The translations under genes were made by a program, and so were the position numbers. Positions 16,161 to 24,422 of a stretch of 64,000 nt of DNA are shown one piece after another. The notes beneath the pieces were generated by a model. That model did not search any database, was not told where the DNA came from, and saw only the letters and a list, made by a program, of their open reading frames with translations. Every line of letters starts with the position of its first letter. Position 1 is the first letter of the stretch. Source of the stretch: Pseudomonadota bacterium (GTDB lineage Bacteria; Pseudomonadota; Gammaproteobacteria; Steroidobacterales; Steroidobacteraceae); assembly GCA_018241505.1 (NCBI GenBank), contig JAFEDS010000017.1, positions 124,001 through 188,000 on the forward strand. The letters are read 5' to 3'.

Positions 16161-17906
16161 GTGGAAATTGGCTCGCTTCTCAGTGCGTTGAATCAGGAGA
16201 TGCAGGCGAACGCGCTGTTCCCGAATCGTCCGATGAACGCAGGCGGAACCGTATTGGCGGGAGTGGGCGGCGCCGGCACCTTGGCTGGCGGCGGCGCGGG
16301 GGCGGCCGGCTCTGCCGGCGCAGCAGCGGCTGCTGCGGCGGCGGCAGCTTTGGCAGAAGCGGAAGCCGCCAATGGACACCTTGATCCGGCTACGGCCGCG
16401 GCGGCCAAAGCAGCAGCGGCGTCTGCGCTGGCGAACGCACTAGGGCAAGGCGGAGCGTCCTCGGGCGCCGCGGCGGAAGGCTCGCTCGGCGCGGCCGCTG
16501 CAGCAGCCACGAAACTGGCGGCGGCCCGAGCGGCGGCGGACGCAGCATCGAGTCTCGGGTCCGGTCGAGCCGGTGTGCCGCGCGGGTCGGGCGGCGGCAG
16601 CGGGGGGCCGGGCGGAGCCGGCGGCGGTGGGGTTGGCGGCAGCGCGGGGCCCGGCCGAGTCGGCGGCACCGAGGGGTCGGGCGGAATCGGCAGCGCGGCC
16701 GGCGGCGGCGTGGGGTCGGGGGGAGTCGGCAGCGCGGCCGGCGGCGGAATCGGTGGTGCAGGAACGCGCTCACCCGGCGGGCTGAGCTCCTCAGGCGCCA
16801 CAGCCACCGACGTCTACCACAGCTCCGGCGGTGCACACCCCTCCCCCAGCCTCCTCGCACAAAGCGGCGTGAAGGCTTACACCCAACTCCAAAGCGCCCT
16901 GGCAGACGCCGGCCATTCGGAGAAATCCGCCGAAGCACTGACCAACACCCTGTTATTGATGTCGGCAACGCTGAAATCTGCGTACCAACAAGCACTCGCC
17001 CGACTGCCGCCGCAACTGCAAGCCAAAGACTGGCGCTTCTCGGTATCCAACGGCTCTCTCGTGTTCGCTCAGGGCAATGAGGACCTGTCCCCTCAGGAAC
17101 TGACGCTGCTGCGGGCAGCGTTCGAAGAAGCGAATGTCGGGCAGTTCGCCAACGAGGTCGCTGACGCCATCACGACCATGGACTCGAAGCGCGCAGCGGG
17201 CGCCGACATGAACTCCCTGGCGTGGGGCCGCTTCCGCATTGACGATAACAACTTCGAGCAGGTTGTCGACCTTCGCTCATACCTCACGTCGTCCGCCCCC
17301 GGCAGCAAATACAGCAGTAACGCGGCGAACAATTTCGGCTCCAACGGCCTGATCCGTCCCGACGTGCCGCTCACGCTGGGTGGCATGTACCTGGGCGGCC
17401 TGGTAACGACGCGGTCGGACTTCTTCAGACCTGACATCCCGGCACGTACGGATGCGCTCGACCGGGCCGCTGAGTCCCTGGCCAACGCAGAGCTCGGCAC
17501 AATTCTCCATGGCCGCTGTTCGTGCGGTGAAGTCAGCTTCACCCTGGAGAATACGTTCGACTACGCTTACTACTGCCATTGCTCGCGCTGCCGTGCCCGA
17601 ACCGGTTCCGCCTTCGCCGCCATAGGCGGCACAGGCATCGAGAAGTTGCAAATCAACGCCGGCAACAAGTACCTGTTGATCGAAGGTGAATGTTCGGATG
17701 GCTACGGCGCACGCTGCGGCCGTTGCTATGCCTTCCTGTTTGCCGCGGTTCGCGGCCGCCAGTACGTCCATGTCAGCCTGGGAGTGCTCAGCGGGACACC
17801 GAGCCGCCTCCCCGACCATCACATCTATGTGGGCTCCAAGGCGCCGTGGTACCAGATCACCGACGGCCTCCCCCAGTACGACGAGTTGCCGTTACCCTTT
17901 CGTTAG
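16161..17906 (+). CDS. Gly/Ala-rich protein with C-terminal GFA (CENP-V/Mss4-like) domain
   Basis: A 581-residue, three-part protein. Residues 1-27 are a short helix. About 28-211 are low-complexity poly-Ala and then Gly-Ser-Ala repeats. Residues 218-440 form an unrecognised mixed region. Residues 447-575 are a GFA domain, a zinc-binding Mss4-like fold found in glutathione-dependent formaldehyde-activating enzymes. Its cysteines are at 453/455 (CSC), 472/474/477 (CHCSRC), 511 and 519/522 (CGRC). GTG 16161 is preferred: GAGGG lies 6 bases before it. GTG 16134 is an in-frame alternative. GFA proteins are normally stand-alone and about 130-190 residues, so this fusion is odd. There is no signal peptide. 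Function of the fusion unknown. Confidence 0.7.
   Translation: MEIGSLLSALNQEMQANALFPNRPMNAGGTVLAGVGGAGTLAGGGAGAAGSAGAAAAAAAAAALAEAEAANGHLDPATAAAAKAAAASALANALGQGGASSGAAAEGSLGAAAAAATKLAAARAAADAASSLGSGRAGVPRGSGGGSGGPGGAGGGGVGGSAGPGRVGGTEGSGGIGSAAGGGVGSGGVGSAAGGGIGGAGTRSPGGLSSSGATATDVYHSSGGAHPSPSLLAQSGVKAYTQLQSALADAGHSEKSAEALTNTLLLMSATLKSAYQQALARLPPQLQAKDWRFSVSNGSLVFAQGNEDLSPQELTLLRAAFEEANVGQFANEVADAITTMDSKRAAGADMNSLAWGRFRIDDNNFEQVVDLRSYLTSSAPGSKYSSNAANNFGSNGLIRPDVPLTLGGMYLGGLVTTRSDFFRPDIPARTDALDRAAESLANAELGTILHGRCSCGEVSFTLENTFDYAYYCHCSRCRARTGSAFAAIGGTGIEKLQINAGNKYLLIEGECSDGYGARCGRCYAFLFAAVRGRQYVHVSLGVLSGTPSRLPDHHIYVGSKAPWYQITDGLPQYDELPLPFR
16688..16765 (+). repeat. 39-bp tandem repeat, two imperfect copies
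   Basis: Two consecutive 39-bp units (16688-16726 and 16727-16765) whose first 21 bases are identical, encoding 13-residue Gly-Ser-Ala-Ala-Gly-Gly-type repeats in the low-complexity part of the GFA fusion. The in-frame length means copy number could change without breaking the gene. Confidence 0.6.
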
Positions 17907-18245
17907 CTCTTTTTTGTAAGCGGCGGGATCGAATCCCACCAGCAACTTCTTGCCGTTCGCGAGCACGGGCCGCTTGATCATGGAGGGTTGCGCCACCATC
18001 AGGCCGATGGCCTTGCGTTCGTTCAAGCCGCTCTTCTGCGCATCGGGCAGTTTGCGGAATGTGGTCCCTGCCCGGTTGAGCAGTACTTCCCAGCCGACTT
18101 CAGCGGCCCAACGAGTCAGCACGTCCGCCCCGATTCCCGCAGCCTTGTAGTCATGAAACTCATATTGAACGCCATGGCTGTCGAGCCACGTGCGCGCCTT
18201 CTTCATGGTGTCGCAGTTCTTGATTCCGTACAGAGTGATAGCCAA
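17892..18245 (-). CDS. ArsC/Spx-family (YffB-like) thioredoxin-fold protein
   Basis: A 117-residue protein of the ArsC/Spx/YffB family. The conserved cysteine is Cys11 in YGIKNCDTMKKA. GTTFRKLP and the IKRPVLANGKKLLVGF motif near residues 89-104 carry the arginine typical of the active-site region. These proteins are glutathione- or thioredoxin-linked reductases; the role of YffB-type members is not settled, and true arsenate reduction is not implied. It is convergent with the GFA fusion and overlaps its 3' end by 15 bp. Confidence 0.88.
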   Translation of the reverse strand: MAITLYGIKNCDTMKKARTWLDSHGVQYEFHDYKAAGIGADVLTRWAAEVGWEVLLNRAGTTFRKLPDAQKSGLNERKAIGLMVAQPSMIKRPVLANGKKLLVGFDPAAYKKELTKG

Positions 18246-18265
18246 GGTGAGTCCTCCAGCGTGTT

Positions 18266-19120
18266 TCAGTGCGTCACACGGCCGAGAAATGCCAATGTGT
18301 CTTGCAACGCCGTCGTGCGAAAACGGGCGATCAGGGTAAATGAGGCAGCCGTATCGGCATGACCGCGGCCGGGATAAAAGTGCGTCTCGACACGTGCGTT
18401 GTGCGACAACAGCGCATCGCGCAACTTCTCGGTGTGAGTCGGGGAAACTACGTCATCGGCGAGCCCATGCAACAGCAAGGCCGGGGGTGCCCGGTCCGTC
18501 ACGAAATTCACAGGCCGCCAATCAGCGGCAGTGTACGGAGCCGCGAAAATCGTCCGTAACGTGTCGCTGTTGGGATCGAGCGCATACGGGCCGGATAGAC
18601 CCACGAGCCCGACAATGGAGTGCTGCGGCACGCCGGCGCGCTCGATATAGTCCGAATTCAATGCGAGCATGGCAGCCATGTGCGCTCCGGCTGAATGCCC
18701 CATCAGCACGATCTGGTCGGCATCCCCCCTCAGCTCGTGCGCATGTTCTCGGACCCAGGCAACCACTCGGGCACTGTCCTCAACGAAGGTGGGAAAGCGC
18801 GCCTCCGGGTACAGGCGGTAGTTGGGAACTACAGTGATGTAGCCCCGGGTCGCCAGTGCTGCACCCATGAACTCGTACTGGGATTTCTCGCCCGTTGTCC
18901 AGGAGCCGCCATGGAAGAACACCACAATCGGGTGAGTTGCCGTGTCCTGTGGCGCATAGACATCCAGGCGCTGCCGCGCCTCCCTGCCGTAAGCCAGGTT
19001 GCGGGTACGGTGAAACGAGCCGAACGCCGCCGGTGCGTTCGCGACGAAGTAGCTGAAGCCACTACAGCCCGCCAGTGCACCGAGCGTCAGGGCCACAGCC
19101 GCAATCAACAGATATTTCAT
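18266..19120 (-). CDS. Lipoprotein alpha/beta hydrolase (carboxylesterase, BD-FAE-like)
   Basis: A 284-residue esterase anchored as a lipoprotein: the signal ends at LAGC (Cys19). HGGSWTTGEKSQY supplies the oxyanion hole of the hormone-sensitive-lipase-like subgroup. The nucleophile is in GHSAGAH (about residue 143). HGLADDVVSPTHT carries the catalytic Asp and GRGHADTA the His. Enzymes of this kind hydrolyse short acyl or feruloyl esters. It lies between the ArsC-like gene and the L,D-transpeptidase on the same strand. Confidence 0.88.
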   Translation of the reverse strand: MKYLLIAAVALTLGALAGCSGFSYFVANAPAAFGSFHRTRNLAYGREARQRLDVYAPQDTATHPIVVFFHGGSWTTGEKSQYEFMGAALATRGYITVVPNYRLYPEARFPTFVEDSARVVAWVREHAHELRGDADQIVLMGHSAGAHMAAMLALNSDYIERAGVPQHSIVGLVGLSGPYALDPNSDTLRTIFAAPYTAADWRPVNFVTDRAPPALLLHGLADDVVSPTHTEKLRDALLSHNARVETHFYPGRGHADTAASFTLIARFRTTALQDTLAFLGRVTH

Positions 19121-19164
19121 GCCACCGGTACGGCGCGGACTGCAGGTTTGGATGCGTCCGCCGC

Positions 19165-20133
19165 TCAGGTGCCCGCGGCGGCAGTCTTGGCGGGAGCTGT
19201 GTCCAGATCCGCCTCGACACCGACAACCGTGGGCATGCCATCAGCCTTCTGGAGGGCCTCGCGCGCAAAGTCCCAGTGAATGGCCGCCACAGTGCTGCCC
19301 AACGCGTGATCGAGTTGTTTGGCCAGCAGATCGAGATTGGGTGCAAGGGTCTGGCCCTGCCCGTCGACCGGCGGATGTGCCTCCATGAGCAGGTCACCCC
19401 CCACGAAGGTCACTTTCACAGGGTCGTTGATCAACCACACCTTGGTGCCCACGGGAACCTTGGGAAACAAGGCCGCAACGTCCTCCGGATACATGCGAAT
19501 GCAGCCGTGGGTGATGGCCATGCCGACCGCCATGGGATTGTTGGTTCCATGAATTTCGTAGGTGCCATCCCCGACTCCGAGGCGCATCTTGTAATCGCCC
19601 AGGGGATTGTTCGGTCCCGGCGGCACTACCTTGGGAATGGGATCACCGTTGCGCGCATGTTCCTTGCGAATCGATTCCGGCGGATACCAGCTCGGATGCT
19701 TCTGCTTCGCAACCACTGCCGTCTCGCCCAATGGAGACTTCCAGTCCATTTTGCCGATGCTCACCGGATAGGTGATAACAACTTGGTGCTGCCCCTTCTT
19801 TGCCTTCGGGTAGTAGTACAGGCGATGTTCGGGGAGATTTACGACGAGGCCCGCGCGCGGCCCGGGCGGCAGGATTCGGCGTCCCGGTAGCAGGATGTCA
19901 GTGCCTTCACCGGGCAGCCACATATCCACGCCCGGGTTGGCGCGGATGATTTCCTCGTATCCCAGGCTGTAACGGCGGGCAATGTCGAGAAGCGTATCGT
20001 GATAGGTCGACTTGATCCGCTCGTCGCTCCCGACAACTGACGAACCATCCGTGGGTAACTCATACGTCGTGCCCCAGGCAGGCAGCGACGCAATCGCAAC
20101 ACTCAGCAGCGAGCTACTCAACCACGTTTTCAT
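19165..20133 (-). CDS. LysM-containing L,D-transpeptidase (ErfK/YbiS/YcfS/YnhG type)
   Basis: A 322-residue periplasmic enzyme that makes 3-3 peptidoglycan crosslinks or attaches proteins to peptidoglycan. A signal peptide of about 21 residues is followed by a LysM domain (about residues 40-85, with TLLDIARRYSLGYEEIIRANPG) and a YkuD catalytic domain. The active site is His195 (YEIHGTNNP) and Cys211 in THGCIRMYPED; the usual Ser before His is Thr here. A C-terminal extension of about 60 residues is not part of the catalytic fold. Its start overlaps the OsmC stop by 4 bp. Confidence 0.93.
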   Translation of the reverse strand: MKTWLSSSLLSVAIASLPAWGTTYELPTDGSSVVGSDERIKSTYHDTLLDIARRYSLGYEEIIRANPGVDMWLPGEGTDILLPGRRILPPGPRAGLVVNLPEHRLYYYPKAKKGQHQVVITYPVSIGKMDWKSPLGETAVVAKQKHPSWYPPESIRKEHARNGDPIPKVVPPGPNNPLGDYKMRLGVGDGTYEIHGTNNPMAVGMAITHGCIRMYPEDVAALFPKVPVGTKVWLINDPVKVTFVGGDLLMEAHPPVDGQGQTLAPNLDLLAKQLDHALGSTVAAIHWDFAREALQKADGMPTVVGVEADLDTAPAKTAAAGT

Positions 20134-20546
20134 ACAATCTCAATCGTCCAGGTAACCGGCGCATCGGCAATCAGCGAGGAGCGCACGCTACAGTATTTCG
20201 TTACGGACAGCTCGACTGCACGCGCGGCCTTGTCGGGGGTGATGCCGGCTCCCCGCAGGGAGAAATGCAAAACCGCCGAAGCGAGCCGCCGGGGTATCGC
20301 GTCGACGCGGGTCGCCTCGACGCGAACGCTCATCGCGCTGAGCGGTGTCCGCTGCTTGCGCATGATCTCAACCACATCGGTCGCCGCACACGCAGCAATC
20401 GCCGCCAAAAGCATATCGAACGGACCGGGGCCGGTCCGGGCGTCGCCGTCAATTCTGACCTTGGGGCCATCGGGGCGGCCGGCATCGAATTGGGTACCTT
20501 CAACCCACTCGACCTGCACAGGGGAAGCATGGGGGGACGATGTCAT
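20130..20546 (-). CDS. OsmC family protein
   Basis: A 138-residue OsmC-fold protein, a family that includes peroxide-reducing thiol enzymes. Two cysteines sit at family positions: IAACAATDVVEIM (about residue 59) and TKYCSVRSSL (about residue 122). GPGPFDMLLAA precedes the first, as in YhfA-type members. ATG 20544-20546 is chosen because the earlier open frame lies inside the divergent gene. Only 10 bp separate it from the start of the divergent EamA exporter. Its stop overlaps the L,D-transpeptidase start as ATGA. Confidence 0.87.
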   Translation of the reverse strand: MTSSPHASPVQVEWVEGTQFDAGRPDGPKVRIDGDARTGPGPFDMLLAAIAACAATDVVEIMRKQRTPLSAMSVRVEATRVDAIPRRLASAVLHFSLRGAGITPDKAARAVELSVTKYCSVRSSLIADAPVTWTIEIV

Positions 20547-20556
20547 ACTCGTCACT

Positions 20557-21474
20557 ATGCTGAGATTTCTGATTCCTGTCATCTTTGTGCTGATCTGGTC
20601 CACCGGTTTCATTGTCGGCAAAGCGGTGACACCCCACGCGGACCTGCAACTATATCTGCTGGTCCGGTTCACATTGACCGCACTCGTGATGGCAGTAGCC
20701 GCCCTGGCAGCCGGCGCGGCCTGGCCGCGCGGCAGAGGCTGGCCGACTCACCTGATGGCCGGCGTACTCATGCAGGGCATGTACCTTTGCGCCAGCTACT
20801 GGTCTATCAGCCATGGGATGCCGGCAGGCATCATGGCACTCCTGGGTGCGCTCCAGCCCCTGTTCACGGCGCTCTATCTAGTCGCCGCCACGCGCACCCA
20901 ACTCGGGGCCGGTACCTGGATTGGATTGTTGGTTGGATTCGCGGGCGTGGCGTGCGTGCTGGCTCCGAAGCTGGCCGCGGCCGGGACCGGCTCGATCACC
21001 GCATTGAGCGTATTCAGCGCGCTCCTCAGTGTCGTTGCCATCACTGCCGGGGCGTTGGTGCAGAAGTGGCTGCCGCGAGTGGATCTGCGCAGCGCCGCCT
21101 GTGTACAGAATGTTGGGGGTGTAGCGACCGCGGCACTCGCCTTCGTGTTTGTCGGGACACCGCAATGGGATAACACACCGATCCTGTGGGCGGCACTCGT
21201 GTGGGCTGTGCTGGTGCCTTCGGTCATCGGCACGACGCTGCTCATGTGGATGATGCGCCATGGGGAAGCAACCAAAGTGACCGCCCTGGTGCTGCTGGCA
21301 CCCCCACTGGCGGCAATCCAGGCGTATCTACTGTTCAATGAGACCTTGTCGCCCATCCAGTTCGGCGGCTTTGCGCTCGCACTGGTCGGTGTATTGCTGG
21401 CCCGCTCGGCCCACACCGGGATCAACCGCACAGGATTGGCTTCGTCAAAGGACAAAACCCGCGAAAGCAGGTAA
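20557..21474 (+). CDS. EamA/DMT family transporter
   Basis: A 305-residue inner-membrane exporter of the drug/metabolite transporter superfamily, with ten predicted helices arranged as two EamA repeats. FLIPVIFVLIWSTGFIVGK opens the first repeat. PLFTALYLVAATR and LLAPPLAAIQAYLLFNETLSPIQFGG are typical repeat ends (short parts quoted). ATG 20557 is used; no clear Shine-Dalgarno is visible before it, and it sits 10 bp from the divergent OsmC start. The substrate may be an amino acid or metabolite. Confidence 0.9.
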   Translation: MLRFLIPVIFVLIWSTGFIVGKAVTPHADLQLYLLVRFTLTALVMAVAALAAGAAWPRGRGWPTHLMAGVLMQGMYLCASYWSISHGMPAGIMALLGALQPLFTALYLVAATRTQLGAGTWIGLLVGFAGVACVLAPKLAAAGTGSITALSVFSALLSVVAITAGALVQKWLPRVDLRSAACVQNVGGVATAALAFVFVGTPQWDNTPILWAALVWAVLVPSVIGTTLLMWMMRHGEATKVTALVLLAPPLAAIQAYLLFNETLSPIQFGGFALALVGVLLARSAHTGINRTGLASSKDKTRESR

Positions 21475-21514
21475 AAAGCTCAGGATCGCATACAACAACG
21501 GGAGGGTTTCAGGT

Positions 21515-22036
21515 ATGAATACGACAAATCCGTATGCCCCGCCGCGAGCCGCAGTACAGGATGTAGATGCCCCCAATAACGGCGAGCTCGCCGGGCGCGG
21601 CCTCAGGCTGGGGACCGTGTTGCTGGATGGCATCATCATGGCCGTCATGATCTACCTGCCTATGGCCTTCAGCGTACTGTGGAGCGGCCAGAAACCCTTC
21701 CTGAATGGCCATTTCAACTTCGCCGCCCTGATGGGTGCCTGGACGGTACTGCCGCTGCTGGGCCTGATCGCCTTCATCTGGCTGAATGTGACGTTCGTCT
21801 CACGCAACGGTCAGAGCATTGGCAAGAAAATCACGGGTATCAAAGTCGTGCGCAGCGACGGCTCCCCGGCCTCGCTCGGGCGGATTTTCTGGCTGCGCAA
21901 TGCGATCGGCGCCGTGTTGGGTTTGATTCCCGTGGTCGGCTCCGCCTTCGGGCTGGTGGATTGCCTGCTGATTTTCGGCCAGCCCCGCCAGTGCCTGCAC
22001 GACAAGTTCGCCGATACGATTGTAATCAAGGCCTGA
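21515..22036 (+). CDS. RDD family membrane protein (first copy)
   Basis: A 173-residue inner-membrane protein of the RDD family. A cytosolic proline-rich start (NPYAPPRAAV) precedes the first RDD segment GRGLRLGTVLLDGIIM. GQSIGKKITGIKVVRSDGSPAS is the conserved loop. LVDCLLIFG.PRQCLHDKFADT closes the domain. ATG 21515 follows GGAGGG. RDD proteins are proposed carriers or envelope helpers, but their role is unclear. It is the first gene of an eight-gene coupled operon. Confidence 0.88.
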   Translation: MNTTNPYAPPRAAVQDVDAPNNGELAGRGLRLGTVLLDGIIMAVMIYLPMAFSVLWSGQKPFLNGHFNFAALMGAWTVLPLLGLIAFIWLNVTFVSRNGQSIGKKITGIKVVRSDGSPASLGRIFWLRNAIGAVLGLIPVVGSAFGLVDCLLIFGQPRQCLHDKFADTIVIKA

Positions 22037-22049
22037 AGCCGCAACGACG

Positions 22050-22742
22050 GTGCTGGATACGGTCACTGCGGCGGAAACGCCGGAAGGGATTGTGCTCGAG
22101 TTGCATCCGGCCGGGCTGCCCGCGCGCTTTTTTGCGTTTCTGCTCGATTGGATCATCCGCCTGGTAGCCATGTTCGGCGTTGCCATTGTGGCCGGCCTGC
22201 TGGGCGGCGTCGGCATGGCATTCTGGCTGGTGTTCCTGTTTGCGCTGGAATGGTTCTATCCCATCGCCTTCGAGCTCGGGCGTTCCGGGGCCACGCCCGG
22301 CAAGAAGATGTTCGGCCTGAAAGTCGTCATGGACAACGGCCTGCCGGTCACGCCGGCCGCCTCCTTCGCACGCAACCTGTTGCGCGTCGCGGACTTCTTC
22401 CCGTTCGGTTACGGCATCGCGATTGTCAGCCTGTTGTTGCGCAAGGATTGCAAGCGGCTGGGTGATCTTGCCGCGGCCACACTGGTGGTACACGAACCCC
22501 ATCCTGCTCCCCGCGTCACATTGGACCAGGTCGAGCCCGTTGCACCGGTCAGGTCGCTTCCGCCGCGCGACCAGGCGGCATTGGTTGCACTGGCGGCGCG
22601 CGCACCCACTCTGACTGGAGAACGACTGAATGAGCTGGCTGCACTCGCAGCGTCGGTGTCGGGTGACCAGGGCCACGCCGGAAATGCGGTAACACACCGG
22701 GTGCTCGGCGTAGCGCAGTGGCTGATGGGGCGCCGATCATGA
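22050..22742 (+). CDS. RDD family membrane protein (second copy)
   Basis: A 230-residue RDD protein that differs from the preceding one mainly by a polar C-terminal extension of about 75 residues. PARFFAFLLDWIIRL carries the R and D residues. GATPGKKMFGLKVVMDNGLPVTP is the conserved loop, and RKDCKRLGDLAAATLVVH closes the domain. It starts at GTG 22050, 13 bp after the first copy. Its stop overlaps the SpoIIM-like start by 4 bp (ATGA). RDD genes commonly head this MoxR/DUF58 type of operon. Confidence 0.87.
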   Translation: MLDTVTAAETPEGIVLELHPAGLPARFFAFLLDWIIRLVAMFGVAIVAGLLGGVGMAFWLVFLFALEWFYPIAFELGRSGATPGKKMFGLKVVMDNGLPVTPAASFARNLLRVADFFPFGYGIAIVSLLLRKDCKRLGDLAAATLVVHEPHPAPRVTLDQVEPVAPVRSLPPRDQAALVALAARAPTLTGERLNELAALAASVSGDQGHAGNAVTHRVLGVAQWLMGRRS

Positions 22743-23713
22743 CACCGCTGCAATTCGAGGAACGCTACCAGGCTGAATGGAATGAGCTGGAGAGCGCTTT
22801 GGATCGGCTCCTGCAGCGTAAACGGGCGCCGAAGAACGCACCCGCAGTGCAGGGAGAACGAGTCGCGCTGTTGTATCGGCGGGCCTGCGAGCATCTTGCG
22901 CTTGCGAGGGCCCGATCCTACCCCGCCTACATGTTGGACCAGCTCGAGCGCCTCACGGCGAACGCCCACCAGGTTATCTACCAGCGGCGCGAATTCGGCG
23001 TAGCCAGCGTGAGGCGCTTTCTGGCGGAGGATTTTCCGCGCACGGTCCGGGCCGATGCGCGGTATGTGTGGCTGTCGGCGGCGCTGTTGTACATCCCGAC
23101 CCTCATCATCGGCTGGCTCGTCTATCGACGCCCGGACTTGATCCTGTCCGTGGTCGATGCACGCACGGCCGCCATGTTCGACCAGATGTATTCGGATTCG
23201 GCGACAGCGGTCGGCCGGGCCGCCCAGGGCGACTGGGCCATGTTTGGTTTCTACATCCGCCACAACATCGGCATCGCCTTCCAATGCTTCGCCGGCGGCC
23301 TGTTTGCCGGGATCGGCACCCTGTTCTATCTCATTTACAACGGCGCGCTGTTCGGCGCGGTGGCCGGCTATCTCACCATGCGCGGCCACGGACCGACCTT
23401 CTGGTCGTTTGTGGTCACCCACTCCGCCTTCGAGCTGACCGCCATTGTTCTCAGCGGTGCCGCCGGCCTCAAGATCGGGCACGCACTCGTCATGCCGGGC
23501 CGCCTGACCCGGATGCAAAGCCTCGTGGAAGCCACCCGCAACTGTGCTCCCGTGGTGGCAGGTGCCGCCGTCATGCTGCTCGCCGCAGCCGCCCTCGAAG
23601 CATTCTGGTCATCCGCCTCCTGGCTGCCTCACGCGGTCAAATACACCGTGGCGGCCGGTTGTTGGATCGCGGTTCTTGGCTACCTCACTTTCCAGGGCCG
23701 CAGTGCAAGTTGA
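22739..23713 (+). CDS. Stage II sporulation protein M-like membrane protein (DUF95)
   Basis: A 324-residue protein of the SpoIIM/DUF95 family. The first 110 residues are a soluble helical region (FEERYQAEWNELESALDRLL). They are followed by about six membrane segments. FAGGLFAGIGTLFYLIYNGALFG and the long IRHNIGIAFQCF stretch are family features (parts quoted). There is no sporulation context; in proteobacteria this family occurs next to RDD, MoxR and DUF58 genes. ATG 22739 overlaps the RDD stop. Confidence 0.87.
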   Translation: MTPLQFEERYQAEWNELESALDRLLQRKRAPKNAPAVQGERVALLYRRACEHLALARARSYPAYMLDQLERLTANAHQVIYQRREFGVASVRRFLAEDFPRTVRADARYVWLSAALLYIPTLIIGWLVYRRPDLILSVVDARTAAMFDQMYSDSATAVGRAAQGDWAMFGFYIRHNIGIAFQCFAGGLFAGIGTLFYLIYNGALFGAVAGYLTMRGHGPTFWSFVVTHSAFELTAIVLSGAAGLKIGHALVMPGRLTRMQSLVEATRNCAPVVAGAAVMLLAAAALEAFWSSASWLPHAVKYTVAAGCWIAVLGYLTFQGRSAS

Positions 23714-24422
23714 CTCGCTGGCATTGCGGATGCGACCGCGCTCGCCGCTGCAGGCCGCGGACCTGGGTGTGCGCTTGTGTCAAAGCGCGGCTCGCGACGT
23801 ATATCGGTGCTACTGGCTGGTCGCTCTGCCGGTCGTGGCACTCTCCCTGGCCACATTCGAGATTGCCTCCTGGCTGCCGGCGCTACTGATCTGGTGGGCT
23901 AAACCGTGGCTCGACCGGACTGTTCTGTTTGTCCTGTCGCGGGCCGCGTTCGGGCAGCCGAGCAGCGTGTCCGATCTGTTGCGCGCGCAGCGGCAAGTCT
24001 GGTGGAGTCAGCTTTTCCTGACCTTGACAACGCGGCGCTTGTCGCCCTGGCGGTCATTCACGCAGTCCGTGTATCAGCTCGAAGGCCTGCCGTTCCTGGC
24101 GTCCCGCAAGCGGGTGTTGCAGATTCGACGCGGCCGAACAACGCCGGCCAACCTGGTTACATTCGCTTTCGGTACGGCGGAGGCGCTCCTGGCCATCGCG
24201 CTCGTGTCTTTGATCTTCTGGTTCGAGCCGGGTGACCCGATTCGCTTCCAGGCCGGTGTGTTTGCCGACTTCGAGCTCCCCGCTACAATCGCCTATGCGC
24301 TCGTGGTGCTGTTTCTCGAACCATTCTATGTGGCGGCGGGCTTTGCCCTGTATTTGAACCGGCGCGCGCAATTGGAAGCGTGGGATATCGAGCAGGAATT
24401 GCGTCGTGCGTTCCAGACTTAA
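23703..24422 (+). CDS. Membrane protein of the RDD-SpoIIM-MoxR operon
   Basis: A 239-residue protein with two N-terminal-half membrane segments (about residues 33-55 and 58-75) and two C-terminal ones (about residues 155-175 and 195-215). The start is uncertain: GTG 23703 overlaps the SpoIIM stop by 11 bp; ATG 23730 is the alternative. No named domain recognised. Position and coupling place it in the operon's envelope complex, possibly as an adapter between SpoIIM-like and DUF4129 proteins. Confidence 0.75.
   Translation: MQVDSLALRMRPRSPLQAADLGVRLCQSAARDVYRCYWLVALPVVALSLATFEIASWLPALLIWWAKPWLDRTVLFVLSRAAFGQPSSVSDLLRAQRQVWWSQLFLTLTTRRLSPWRSFTQSVYQLEGLPFLASRKRVLQIRRGRTTPANLVTFAFGTAEALLAIALVSLIFWFEPGDPIRFQAGVFADFELPATIAYALVVLFLEPFYVAAGFALYLNRRAQLEAWDIEQELRRAFQT

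Noticed and set aside
16193-16807. Long Pro/Ala-rich open frame on the minus strand opposite the Gly/Ala-rich gene
   Set aside because: Pure GC-rich triplet composition makes both strands open; it is a repeat product with no Shine-Dalgarno or domain, so the plus-strand gene is preferred.
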